A DNA stretch of 64,000 nt, taken from assembly GCF_000711245.1 (NCBI RefSeq), contig NZ_JOMH01000001.1, positions 614,830-678,829 on the forward strand. The letters run 5' to 3'. Of this stretch, positions 26,960-34,798 are shown one piece after another. Position numbers and translations under genes: made by a program. The notes beneath the pieces are model-generated. The model was not told where the DNA came from and ran no database searches. It saw nothing but the letters and a program-made list of their open reading frames with translations. Numbering within the stretch: the stretch's first letter is position 1; the number at the start of each line of letters is the position of its first letter. The DNA comes from Polycyclovorans algicola TG408. Its GTDB lineage: Bacteria; Pseudomonadota; Gammaproteobacteria; Nevskiales; Nevskiaceae.

Positions 26960-28191
26960 GCGGCGGGTGTGGCCTTGGCGTAGTGATGGGCGATGAGGCC
27001 CGCGAGCGTGCGGGCCACCTCGGCTTTGGGGCCGCGCGCGATGACTTGTTCGCCACCGGACCAGAACACCTGCAGGGCATTGTCGTCGGTGTCGAAGGCC
27101 AGCCCGTCCCCGACCTGGTTGGCGGCAATCAGATTCAGGTGCTTGCGGACCAGCTTGTCGCGCGCGTGCTCGGCAAGCCGCTCGGTTTCGGCGGCAAATC
27201 CGACCATGAACAGGTCAGGGCGCCCGGCGCGCAGCGTGGCAAGAATGTCGGGATTGCGAATCAGCGCGAGGCTGAGCGTGTCCGCCGACTTTTTCACTTT
27301 CTGCACCGCCACCTCGGCGGCGCGATAGTCGGCCACGGCGGCGGTGCCGATGAAAATGTCGGCGCTTGGGGCGAGCTCACCCGCGCGGGCCAGCATCTGC
27401 TCGGCGGTTTCAACGTCGATGCGCGTCACGCCGGCGGGCGCGGGCAGATTCACCGGGCCGCTGATCAACGTCACCTCGGCGCCCAGCGCCCGTAGCGCGG
27501 CGGCCAGCGCGTAGCCCTGCTTGCCGGACGAGCGGTTGGTAATGAAGCGCACCGGGTCAATGGCTTCGCGCGTGGGCCCGGCAGTGAGCACCACTTTCTT
27601 GCCCGCCAGCGGCCCGGTCGGCGCGGCCAGCTGTGCGATCACGGCGTCGCGAATGGCTTCGGGCTCGCTCATGCGTCCGGCGCCGATCTCGCCGCAGGCC
27701 TGCGCACCGTCGCCAGGACCGACCAGCGTGACGCCCCGGGCCGCCAGCGTCGCCGCATGGGCTTGGGTGGCCGGGTGCGCCCACATCAGCCGGTTCATCG
27801 CCGGGGCCAGCATCAACGGCTTGTCGGTGGCCAGCATCAGGGTGCTGAGCAGATCATCCGCCAAGCCCAAGGCCGCCTTGGCAAGCGTGTTGGCCGAGCA
27901 CGGCGCGACCAGCACCAGGTCGGGCCAGCGCGCCAGTTCGATATGGCCCATCGCCGCCTCGTGGGCGGGGTCGAACAGGGCGCTGCGCACCGGGTGGCCG
28001 GACAGCGCCTGAAAGGTCATCGGCGTGATGAATTCATGGGCGTGACGGGTCATCACGACGCGCACTTCGGCCCCGGCGTCCTGCAGACGCCGCAGCAGCT
28101 CGGCGGCCTTGTAGGCAGCAATGCCGCCCGTCACGCCGAGCAGGATGCGGCGCCGCGCCAGAGGCAGGTCGGTGGAGATGGCCGATGACAT
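26956..28191 (-). CDS. coaBC: Bifunctional CoaBC: PPC decarboxylase / PPC synthetase
   Basis: A 411-residue coenzyme A synthesis enzyme. The N-terminal flavin-dependent CoaC domain (about 1-190) has [16 protein letters not shown], the catalytic His in [22 protein letters not shown], and the substrate-clamp segment PAMNRLMW. The C-terminal CoaB domain starts at [32 protein letters not shown] near 198. It makes 4'-phosphopantetheine from phosphopantothenate and cysteine. No strong ribosome site precedes the ATG. It is divergent from radC across 40 bp. Confidence 0.96.
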
Positions 28192-28231
28192 TGCGGCATT
28201 CTATCGGTCGTCACGCCAACGAGGAGCGCTG

Positions 28232-28906
28232 ATGGCCATCACCGATTGGCCGGCCGACGAACGACCCCGCGAGCGACTGCTGGCCCATGGCGCGGGCGCG
28301 CTGTCGGATGCCGAGCTGCTGGCCATCTTTCTGCGCACCGGCGTCACAGGCCTCACTGCAGTGGACCTTTCCCGTCACCTGCTGCAGCGCTTCGGCGGGT
28401 TGAGGGCGCTGCTGACCGCTGATCGCGGCTCGTTCTGTGCCGAGAAGGGGCTGGGCGATGCCAAGTACGCGCAGTTGCAGGCGGTGCTGGAAATGTCGCG
28501 GCGGCACCTGGCCGAGCGCCTCAAGGTGGGCACCGCCATCGACAGTCCCGAGGCCATTGCCGAGTATTTGCAGGCACAGCTGCGCGATGCCGAGCACGAG
28601 ATTTTCGCCTTGGTGATGCTCGACAGCCGCCACCGGGTGCTGGCCTTCGAGCCGATCAGCCACGGCACCATCAACGCGGCCACCGTGCATCCGCGTGAAG
28701 TCGTCAAGCGGGTGCTCAAGCACAATGCCGCTGCGGTGATCCTCGCGCACAATCACCCCAGCGGCGTCGCCGAGCCGAGTCCATCAGACCGGCAGCTCAC
28801 GGCGCGGCTTAGCGATGCCTTGAAATTGATCGATGTGCGTGTGCTGGATCACCTGGTGATCGGCGACGGGCCGCCCTACAGCTTTGCCCGCGCCGGGCTA
28901 CTCTGA
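28232..28906 (+). CDS. radC: RadC family JAB-domain protein
   Basis: A 224-residue protein: an N-terminal helix-hairpin-helix-like region with [16 protein letters not shown], and a C-terminal JAB/MPN metalloprotease-like domain with the motif [17 protein letters not shown] near 171-187. The true biochemical role of RadC is unsettled despite its DNA-repair name. GAGGAG lies 5 nt before the ATG. It precedes rpmB-rpmG as in E. coli. Confidence 0.93.
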   Translation: MAITDWPADERPRERLLAHGAGALSDAELLAIFLRTGVTGLTAVDLSRHLLQRFGGLRALLTADRGSFCAEKGLGDAKYAQLQAVLEMSRRHLAERLKVGTAIDSPEAIAEYLQAQLRDAEHEIFALVMLDSRHRVLAFEPISHGTINAATVHPREVVKRVLKHNAAAVILAHNHPSGVAEPSPSDRQLTARLSDALKLIDVRVLDHLVIGDGPPYSFARAGLL

Positions 28907-29041
28907 CGACCCCGCGCTTGCGCTGGGGATCATTCCCCTGTTATAAAGCGCGCCCTTTGCGACAGGCAGCCCGGTTGAACGTGGGCGTTTATCGCGTATT
29001 ACCAGCAGCTTGCAAACGACGAATTCTGAGGCGGTTTTTCC

Positions 29042-29275
29042 ATGTCTAAAGTCTGTCAGGTGACCGGCAAACGTCCGATCTCCGGTAACACCATCAGTCA
29101 CTCCAACGCCAAGCGCCGTCGCCGGTTCGAGCCGAACCTGCACACGCATCGCTTTTGGCTGGAGTCCCAGAAACGTTTCGTGTCGCTGCGCGTGTCCGCC
29201 AACGGCATGCGGACGATCGACAAGAAAGGGTTCGAGGTGGTGTACGCCGAACTCAAGAAGCGGGGCGAGGTGTAA
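29042..29275 (+). CDS. rpmB: 50S ribosomal protein L28
   Basis: A 77-residue basic protein, [20 protein letters not shown] at the N-terminus and [15 protein letters not shown] near 50-64, diagnostic of L28. It is a large-subunit protein near the exit-site region. rpmG follows after 3 bp, forming the standard rpmB-rpmG pair with a terminator downstream. Confidence 0.98.
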   Translation: MSKVCQVTGKRPISGNTISHSNAKRRRRFEPNLHTHRFWLESQKRFVSLRVSANGMRTIDKKGFEVVYAELKKRGEV

Positions 29276-29278
29276 GCC

Positions 29279-29452
29279 ATGGCGAAGACGAAGAAAGACC
29301 GTGAAAAAATCCGCCTGATCTCGACCGAGGGTACGGGTTACTTTTACACCACCACCAAGAACAAGAAGAACACGCCGGACAAGTTCGAGTTCATGAAATA
29401 TGACCCGGTGGTGCGCAAACACGTGATGTTCAAGGAAGGCAAGATCAAGTAA
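29279..29452 (+). CDS. rpmG: 50S ribosomal protein L33
   Basis: A 57-residue basic protein reading [20 protein letters not shown] at the start and [17 protein letters not shown] at the end, typical L33. It lacks the cysteine pairs of zinc-binding L33 paralogues, so it is the zinc-independent type. The ATG is 3 bp after the rpmB stop. Confidence 0.97.
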   Translation: MAKTKKDREKIRLISTEGTGYFYTTTKNKKNTPDKFEFMKYDPVVRKHVMFKEGKIK

Positions 29453-29523
29453 GGCTGATCAAGCGCGCCGCCGCATCAGGGCGCAGCCAAGCGACATCGC
29501 AAGGCGATGCGCTCGATCATCAA

Positions 29524-29550
29524 AGCCCGCGCTTGTCGCGGGTTTTTTTG
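29524..29550 (+). terminator. Rho-independent terminator after rpmG
   Basis: GCCCGCG-CTTGT-CGCGGGT stem-loop followed by seven T residues. It lies about 70 bp after the rpmG stop and just before mgtE. Confidence 0.88.
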
Positions 29551-29566
29551 TTGACGGGAGTTGGGT

Positions 29567-31045
29567 ATGAGCGAGTTCGAGCAGGCCCCGGAAGCCGCGT
29601 CTGGCGAGTCGGCGCCGAGCGCCCACCACCGCCACCTCGAGCACGCCCGCGACGAGATCATTGAACTGCTGTCACGGCAGGGCATCGAGCGCGAGTTGCT
29701 GGCGCACGACGCATCGCCGAGCAAAGACCTCGCCGCTCAGCTTCTCACCCGCCAGCAGCACGCCCAGCTCGCGCAGCGGCTTTCCGGTTTTCACCCGGCT
29801 GACGTGGCGTTCGTGCTCGAAAGTCTCGCCCCTGACGCGCGCGACATGACTTGGCATCTGGTCTCGCCCGAGCAGCGCGGTGCGGTGCTGCTGGAGTTGA
29901 GTGACTCGGTGTTGCGCACGCTGCTGGTCGACATGCCGCCCGAGCAGATCGCCTCGGCCATCCGCCACCTCGAGTCGGATGACATCGCCGACTTGCTGGA
30001 GCCGTTGCCCGAGGCGTTGTCGCAAGAGGTCATCGCCAGGCTGGACCGGCGTGACCAGGAAGAAGTGCGCAGCGTGCTGTCGTTCCCCGAAGGCACGGTC
30101 GGGGCCATGATGGACCTCGACTTTCTCACCATCCGCGAAAACACCACTGTCGAGGCCGTGCAGCGCCTGCTGCGCCGCAACCGTGCCGACGTCCCCAGCG
30201 ACTGCCATCAGGTCATCGTCATTGACCGCGAGCGTCACTTGAAGGGCGTGATCGCGTTTCAGCAATTGCTGTTCAACGAGCCCGAGGCCGATGTGGTCGG
30301 CGTGATGAACACCGAGCCCCATTACTTCTACACCGACGATGAGGCCGAATCGGCGCTCGACGCGTTTGAGAAGTACGACCTCATCGAGGCACCCGTGCTC
30401 AATCTGCACCGGCAAGTGGTCGGTCGTATCACCATCGACGCCGTCGTCGATGAAATGAACGAAAAGGCCCAGAGCGACAGCCTTCGCCAACGGGGGCTGC
30501 GCGAGGAGGAAGACCTGTTCGCGCCGGTTTGGGCCAGCGCACGCAACCGTGCGCCCTGGCTGGCACTGAACCTGATGACGGCGTTCATCGCCTCACGGGT
30601 CATCGATGCCTTCGAAGTGGTGATCGTGCAGCTGGTGGCGCTTGCGGCGCTGATGCCCATCGTCGCCAGCATCGGCGGCAACACCGGCAACCAGACCGTT
30701 GCACTGGTGATTCGCGGGTTGGCGCTGGACCAGGTACGACCCTCACAATTGCGGCAGATGTTTGCCAAGGAATTCAGTGTCGCCACCGTCAACGGCCTGC
30801 TTTGGGGCACGGTGCTGGGTATCGCGACCCTGGTCTTCTACGGCAACATTGCGCTGGCCGGGGTCATCGCCATGGCCGTGCTGTTCAACCTCTGGGTGGC
30901 CGCCACGGCAGGCCTGCTGATTCCGCTGACCCTGTTCCGTCTCGGGCGCGATCCGGTGATGGGGTCGAGCATCATGCTGACCTTTCTCACCGACAGTGGT
31001 GGGTTTTTCATCTTTTTGGGGTTGGCGGCGTTGTTGCTGGTGTGA
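29567..31045 (+). CDS. mgtE: Magnesium transporter MgtE
   Basis: A 492-residue Mg2+ channel. The helical MgtE N domain covers about 50-150 (FHPADVAFVLESLAPDARD), two CBS domains about 155-275 (VGAMMDLDFLTIRENTTVEAVQ...), and five C-terminal transmembrane helices from about 310, with the pore signature PIVASIGGNTGNQT near 366-379. The cytoplasmic domains sense Mg2+ and gate the pore. GGGAG lies 6 nt before ATG 29567; a TTG at 29561 is less likely. It is monocistronic and followed by repeat copy B. Confidence 0.95.
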   Translation: MSEFEQAPEAASGESAPSAHHRHLEHARDEIIELLSRQGIERELLAHDASPSKDLAAQLLTRQQHAQLAQRLSGFHPADVAFVLESLAPDARDMTWHLVSPEQRGAVLLELSDSVLRTLLVDMPPEQIASAIRHLESDDIADLLEPLPEALSQEVIARLDRRDQEEVRSVLSFPEGTVGAMMDLDFLTIRENTTVEAVQRLLRRNRADVPSDCHQVIVIDRERHLKGVIAFQQLLFNEPEADVVGVMNTEPHYFYTDDEAESALDAFEKYDLIEAPVLNLHRQVVGRITIDAVVDEMNEKAQSDSLRQRGLREEEDLFAPVWASARNRAPWLALNLMTAFIASRVIDAFEVVIVQLVALAALMPIVASIGGNTGNQTVALVIRGLALDQVRPSQLRQMFAKEFSVATVNGLLWGTVLGIATLVFYGNIALAGVIAMAVLFNLWVAATAGLLIPLTLFRLGRDPVMGSSIMLTFLTDSGGFFIFLGLAALLLV

Positions 31046-31106
31046 AGTCTTGTCGCTGGAGCGAATGCCGACCTGAAGGCGGTGGTCGGAGCTTGACACC
31101 GGCTTC

Positions 31107-31598
31107 TGATGGGCCGGCCTGTTGGCGGGCTCAGGGGCCGGGACTGCCCCCGGCGGTGCAGCTCCTTTTCTTGACACCAAGAAAAGGAACCAAAAGAAGG
31201 TGCCCCACTGCCGGGCCCCGCTGTCGCGGGGTGCCCTGCGCATCTCGCAGGTGCGGGGCCTCGCGGAGCTCGCTTCGCTCAGACAACCGCGGGTCTGATC
31301 CCGCCCCTGCTGCGATGCTCGGCCCGGGCAGACGGGGGTTGAACAACAAAAGCCGTCGCCGGCTTTTCGCTTTTGACGTTCCCCCCGTCGTTCCGGCCGA
31401 GCATCGCAGCGGCAGGCGATCAAGGCTTGCGCTTGTCTGAGCGTAGCGAGTTGCGCAAGCCCGCCTGTCGCGAGAAGCACAGGAGACTTTTGGGCAACGC
31501 CCAAAAGCCGGAACGTTGGGCGCCCTCTTTTGCTTACTTTTCTGGGCGACAGAAAAGTAAGTGCCCCGCCGGGGGCAGTCCCGGCCACTGAGTCATCA
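31107..31598. repeat. Large palindromic repeat, copy B (about 492 bp)
   Basis: A diverged copy of 25123-25594. Long identical blocks include TTTTCTTGACACCAAGAAAA, CTTTTGGGCAACGCCCAAAAG and TCTTTTGCTTACTTTTCTGG. It has the same arm-loop-arm structure and the same orientation as copy A. The extreme ends are less well conserved than in copy A. Confidence 0.82.
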
Positions 31599-31697
31599 AG
31601 TTGGTGGTGGGGGTGATGAAACCACCCCGACGGACTCTCGATCCGGACAAAAGTCCTACGGGCACTTGCCACGGAGGAGATCCCAACATACAGTTCA

Positions 31698-31713
31698 TTC
31701 AGTAATTACTGAA
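31698..31713. promoter_or_regulatory. Perfect 16-bp palindrome, probable GbsR-type operator
   Basis: TTCAGTAATTACTGAA is exactly self-complementary and lies 9 bp before the ATG of the GbsR/MarR-like gene. Autoregulation, and control of the following oxidase operon, is likely. Confidence 0.7.
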
Positions 31714-31722
31714 ATAACAGAC

Positions 31723-32322
31723 ATGACTGAACTCACTCAACGCTTCGTGATGCACTTTGGCGAGATGGGCTCGCGCTGGGGCATCAACCGCACGGTCGGC
31801 CAGATGTACGCCTACCTGGTCGCCAGCCCCACGGCCTGCTGCGCAGAAGAGATCGCCGACGCCTTACAGGTGTCACGCTCCAACGTCAGCATGGGGCTCA
31901 AGGAGCTCGACAGTTGGCAGTTGCTCAAGCGCAGCCACGTGCCGGGTGATCGTCGGGAGTTCTACAGCGCCCACGGCGATGCCTGGGAAATCTTCAAACG
32001 CCTGGCCGAGCAGCGAATCGCGCGCGAAATTGCCCCGACCCTGAGCATGCTGCGCGAAGCGCTGCTGGAACCGGCCAAGGAGCAGGATGTGTACCTGTGG
32101 CGGCGCATGCGCGACATGCATGATCTGATCGAGCGGCTCACCGGCTGGTTTGCCGACGTGCAGCGACTGGAGCGCGGCACGCTGGAGCGCCTGCTGTCGC
32201 TGGGCAGCGGCGTGGTCAAGCTGCTGGAACACACAGGCCGCTTCGCAACGGCACCGGCCAAACCGCGCATCGAACCCTCGCTGGGCGGCAAAAAGGTCTT
32301 GGAGGCCGACGATGGACATTGA
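31723..32322 (+). CDS. GbsR/MarR family transcriptional regulator
   Basis: A 199-residue winged-helix regulator. The N-terminal part HFGEMGSRWGINRTVGQMYAYL and the recognition region EEIADALQVSRSNVSMGLKELDSW (about 42-65) match the GbsR family. The long C-terminal helical part probably dimerises. Its end overlaps the start of the quinol oxidase gene by 11 bp, so it is in the same operon. The perfect palindrome just upstream is its probable operator. It may link oxidase expression to an osmotic or redox signal; the ligand is unknown. Confidence 0.87.
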   Translation: MTELTQRFVMHFGEMGSRWGINRTVGQMYAYLVASPTACCAEEIADALQVSRSNVSMGLKELDSWQLLKRSHVPGDRREFYSAHGDAWEIFKRLAEQRIAREIAPTLSMLREALLEPAKEQDVYLWRRMRDMHDLIERLTGWFADVQRLERGTLERLLSLGSGVVKLLEHTGRFATAPAKPRIEPSLGGKKVLEADDGH

Positions 32323-33667
32323 AGCCCTGCTGCTGGCGCGCATCCAGTTCGCCGCCAACATCACCTTTCACATCCTGTTTCCGAGCATCACCATCGCGCT
32401 GGGGTGGCTGCTGCTGTTCTTCAAGCTGCGCCACAACAAAACCGGCGATGCGCGCTGGAAGCGGCTGTATGGGTTCTGGGTGAAGGTGTTCGCGCTGTCG
32501 TTCGCGATGGGCGTCGTCAGCGGCATCGTCATGAGCTTCCAGTTCGGCACCAACTGGCCGGGCTTCATGGAAAAGGTCGGCAACATTGCCGGGCCGCTGC
32601 TGGCCTACGAGGTGCTGACCGCATTCTTCATGGAAGCGACCTTCCTCGGCATCATGCTTTACGGTCAGGGGCGGGTGTCGAACCGCATTCACACGCTGGC
32701 CACGCTGCTGGTGTGCATCGGCACCTCGCTGTCGGCGTTCTGGATCATCGCGCTCAACTCGTGGATGCACACGCCCGCCGGCTTCGAGATGCGCGAAGGC
32801 GTTGCCCATGCGGTCGATTGGTGGGCCATCGTCTTCAATCCGTCGATGCCCTACCGCATGGTGCACATGCTGCTGGCCTCGGGCCTGACGGTTGCCTTTC
32901 TGGTGGCGGGGCTGTCGGCCTTCCGCCTGCTAAGCGGTGCGCAAACCGACGACGCGAGACTGGGACTGAAGGTTGGCGTCACCCTGGCGGCGCTGCTGAT
33001 TCCGCTACAAATCGTCGTCGGCGACCTGCATGGGCTCAACACGCTCAAGCATCAGCCGGCCAAAGTCGCGGCGATGGAAGGCTTGTGGGAGACCACCGAG
33101 GGCGCGCCGCTGTTGCTGTTCGCCCTTCCCAACCAGACCGAACGTCGCAATCATTTCGAACTGGCCGTGCCCAACCTTGCATCGCTGATTCTCACCCACG
33201 ATCTGCACGGCGAGGTGAAAGGGCTGAACGATTTCGAAGGGGCGCACCCACGCGTGGCGCCGGTGTTCTGGAGCTTTCGCGTGATGGTCGGCATGGGCCT
33301 GCTGATGCTGACCGCAAGCTGGCTGTCGGCGGCGCTCGTGTGGCGGCGCGGTGAGCTGCCGCGCCTGCTGCTGCGCGGGCTGGTGGGCATGAGCCTGTCG
33401 GGGTGGGTGGCCATCGTCGCGGGCTGGTACACCACTGAAATGGGACGCCAGCCCTGGCTGGTGCAAGGGGTGCTGCGCACCGCCGAGGCGGCTGCGCCCA
33501 ACGTCGGCGAGGGCTTGATCTGGACCTCGCTCGCGGTCTATCTGGCGCTGTACGCCACGCTGACGGTGGCCTACGTGCTGGTGTTGTTCCACATGGCACA
33601 CAAGCAGGATGCCGACGGGCCCAAGCCCAGCCCGATGATCCACACGCTCGAGGAGCAGGCGCAATGA
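32312..33667 (+). CDS. cydA: Cytochrome bd-type ubiquinol oxidase subunit I (CioA-like)
   Basis: A 451-residue polytopic membrane protein. It begins MDIEALLLARIQFAANITFH, where His20 corresponds to the haem b595 ligand, and carries the GRQPW motif near 379-383. The quinol loop is of the short type found in the cyanide-insensitive CioA branch. It oxidises ubiquinol and reduces O2 to water without proton pumping, useful at low oxygen or under cyanide, NO or peroxide stress. GGAGG precedes the ATG. It overlaps the regulator and cydB. Confidence 0.94.
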   Translation: MDIEALLLARIQFAANITFHILFPSITIALGWLLLFFKLRHNKTGDARWKRLYGFWVKVFALSFAMGVVSGIVMSFQFGTNWPGFMEKVGNIAGPLLAYEVLTAFFMEATFLGIMLYGQGRVSNRIHTLATLLVCIGTSLSAFWIIALNSWMHTPAGFEMREGVAHAVDWWAIVFNPSMPYRMVHMLLASGLTVAFLVAGLSAFRLLSGAQTDDARLGLKVGVTLAALLIPLQIVVGDLHGLNTLKHQPAKVAAMEGLWETTEGAPLLLFALPNQTERRNHFELAVPNLASLILTHDLHGEVKGLNDFEGAHPRVAPVFWSFRVMVGMGLLMLTASWLSAALVWRRGELPRLLLRGLVGMSLSGWVAIVAGWYTTEMGRQPWLVQGVLRTAEAAAPNVGEGLIWTSLAVYLALYATLTVAYVLVLFHMAHKQDADGPKPSPMIHTLEEQAQ

Positions 33668-34710
33668 TTCCCACCGACCTCGTTGGCGGGGCCTTCTGGC
33701 TGCCGCTGGCCTTCGTGATGATGATGGGCCTCGCCATGCTGCTTTACGTGGTGCTCGACGGTTACGACCTGGGCGTAGGCATGTTGCTGCCGGGCGCGAA
33801 GTCAGAGGCCGAGCGCGACACCATGATTTCGGCCATCGGCCCGTTCTGGGACGCCAACGAAACCTGGCTGGTGCTGGGCGTGGGCATTCTGCTGGTGGCC
33901 TTTCCGCTGGCGCACGGCGTCATCCTCACCAACCTGTATTTACCGGTCACCTTCATGCTGGCCGGATTGATTCTGCGCGGCGTGGCCTTCGATTTTCGGG
34001 TGAAAGCGCGGGTTCGTCACAAGCATCGCTGGGACCGGGCCTTCTTCTGCGGCAGTGCGCTGGCGGCGTTTTCACAGGGGGTGATGCTCGGCCAACTGGT
34101 CAGCGGCTTTGACGGCGCGCCAATGGGCTGGCTGTTCTCCGCCGGGATCGGCGTGGGCGTGATGGGCGGCTACTGCCTGCTGGGCGCCGGCTGGCTGGTG
34201 CTCAAGACCGAGGGCCGATTGCAGGCTGCGGCCGTGCGCTGGGCACGCGGTGCGCTGGTCCTGAGCGCCTTCGGCATTGCAGCCGTGTCGGTGGCAACAC
34301 CGTTCATGAGCGAATCGATCTTCGACAAGTGGTTCTCGGTGGAGACCCTCTTTGCACTGCTGCCGATCCCGCTGATGAGTGCGGCGGTCGTGGCGCTGCT
34401 GTTCGTCTTTCTGACCCGGTTGGGTCAGGACACCGTCGGCGGCAACACGCGCGGTATCGAGCGCTGGGCGTGGGCGCCGTTTGCCGGCGCGGTGGCGCTG
34501 TTCGTACTCGCGTTCATGGGGCTGGCCTACAGCCTGTTTCCGTACTTGGTGCTCGACCGCATCACCGTCTGGGAGGCCGCCAGCGCGCCGGAATCGCTGG
34601 CGATCATGTTCTGGGGCGCGATCATCGTCGTGCCCACCATCCTCGCCTACACGGTGTTTCTCTATCGGGTGTTTGGCGGCAAGGCGCAGCCGCTGCGTTA
34701 CGACGGCTGA
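33664..34710 (+). CDS. cydB: Cytochrome bd-type ubiquinol oxidase subunit II (CioB-like)
   Basis: A 348-residue polytopic protein and partner of subunit I. Motifs: LYVVLDGYDLGVGMLLP near 23-39, AIGPFWDANETWLVLG near 56-71 and FDFRVKAR near 107-114. The start overlaps the cydA stop (ATGA). No cydX-like small gene is evident after it. A single operon GbsR-cydA-cydB is indicated. Confidence 0.94.
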   Translation: MIPTDLVGGAFWLPLAFVMMMGLAMLLYVVLDGYDLGVGMLLPGAKSEAERDTMISAIGPFWDANETWLVLGVGILLVAFPLAHGVILTNLYLPVTFMLAGLILRGVAFDFRVKARVRHKHRWDRAFFCGSALAAFSQGVMLGQLVSGFDGAPMGWLFSAGIGVGVMGGYCLLGAGWLVLKTEGRLQAAAVRWARGALVLSAFGIAAVSVATPFMSESIFDKWFSVETLFALLPIPLMSAAVVALLFVFLTRLGQDTVGGNTRGIERWAWAPFAGAVALFVLAFMGLAYSLFPYLVLDRITVWEAASAPESLAIMFWGAIIVVPTILAYTVFLYRVFGGKAQPLRYDG

Positions 34711-34746
34711 GATTCACCATCAGCACCACGTGTCGCACCGGTGTTT

Positions 34747-34761
34747 TGTTATGATGTAACA
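34747..34761. promoter_or_regulatory. Zur-box-like palindrome 1
   Basis: TGTTATGATGTAACA has perfect TGTTA/TAACA arms and closely fits the gammaproteobacterial Zur core TGTTATANTATAACA. It lies 38 bp before the TonB receptor start. Confidence 0.7.
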
Positions 34762-34762
34762 T

Positions 34763-34777
34763 TGTTACCTTGTAACA
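34763..34777. promoter_or_regulatory. Zur-box-like palindrome 2
   Basis: TGTTACCTTGTAACA has perfect TGTTAC/GTAACA arms and starts one base after the first box. The pair would allow cooperative Zur binding over the promoter of the receptor gene. Confidence 0.65.
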
Positions 34778-34798
34778 TCCAAATCCCGGAGTGACCCG

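Larger units (their letters stand above)
31046..31722. other. Intergenic region with palindromic repeat B and a regulator promoter
   Basis: Repeat copy B takes 31107-31598. The remaining 120 bp hold the promoter region of the GbsR-type gene, including the palindrome at 31698-31713. Open frames through the repeat are not convincing genes. Confidence 0.6.

Noticed and set aside
30743-31672. A 309-codon minus-strand frame over repeat B and the end of mgtE
   Set aside because: Half is antisense to mgtE; the rest is repeat-derived and resembles the spurious frame in repeat A because the DNA is repeated, not because of protein selection.
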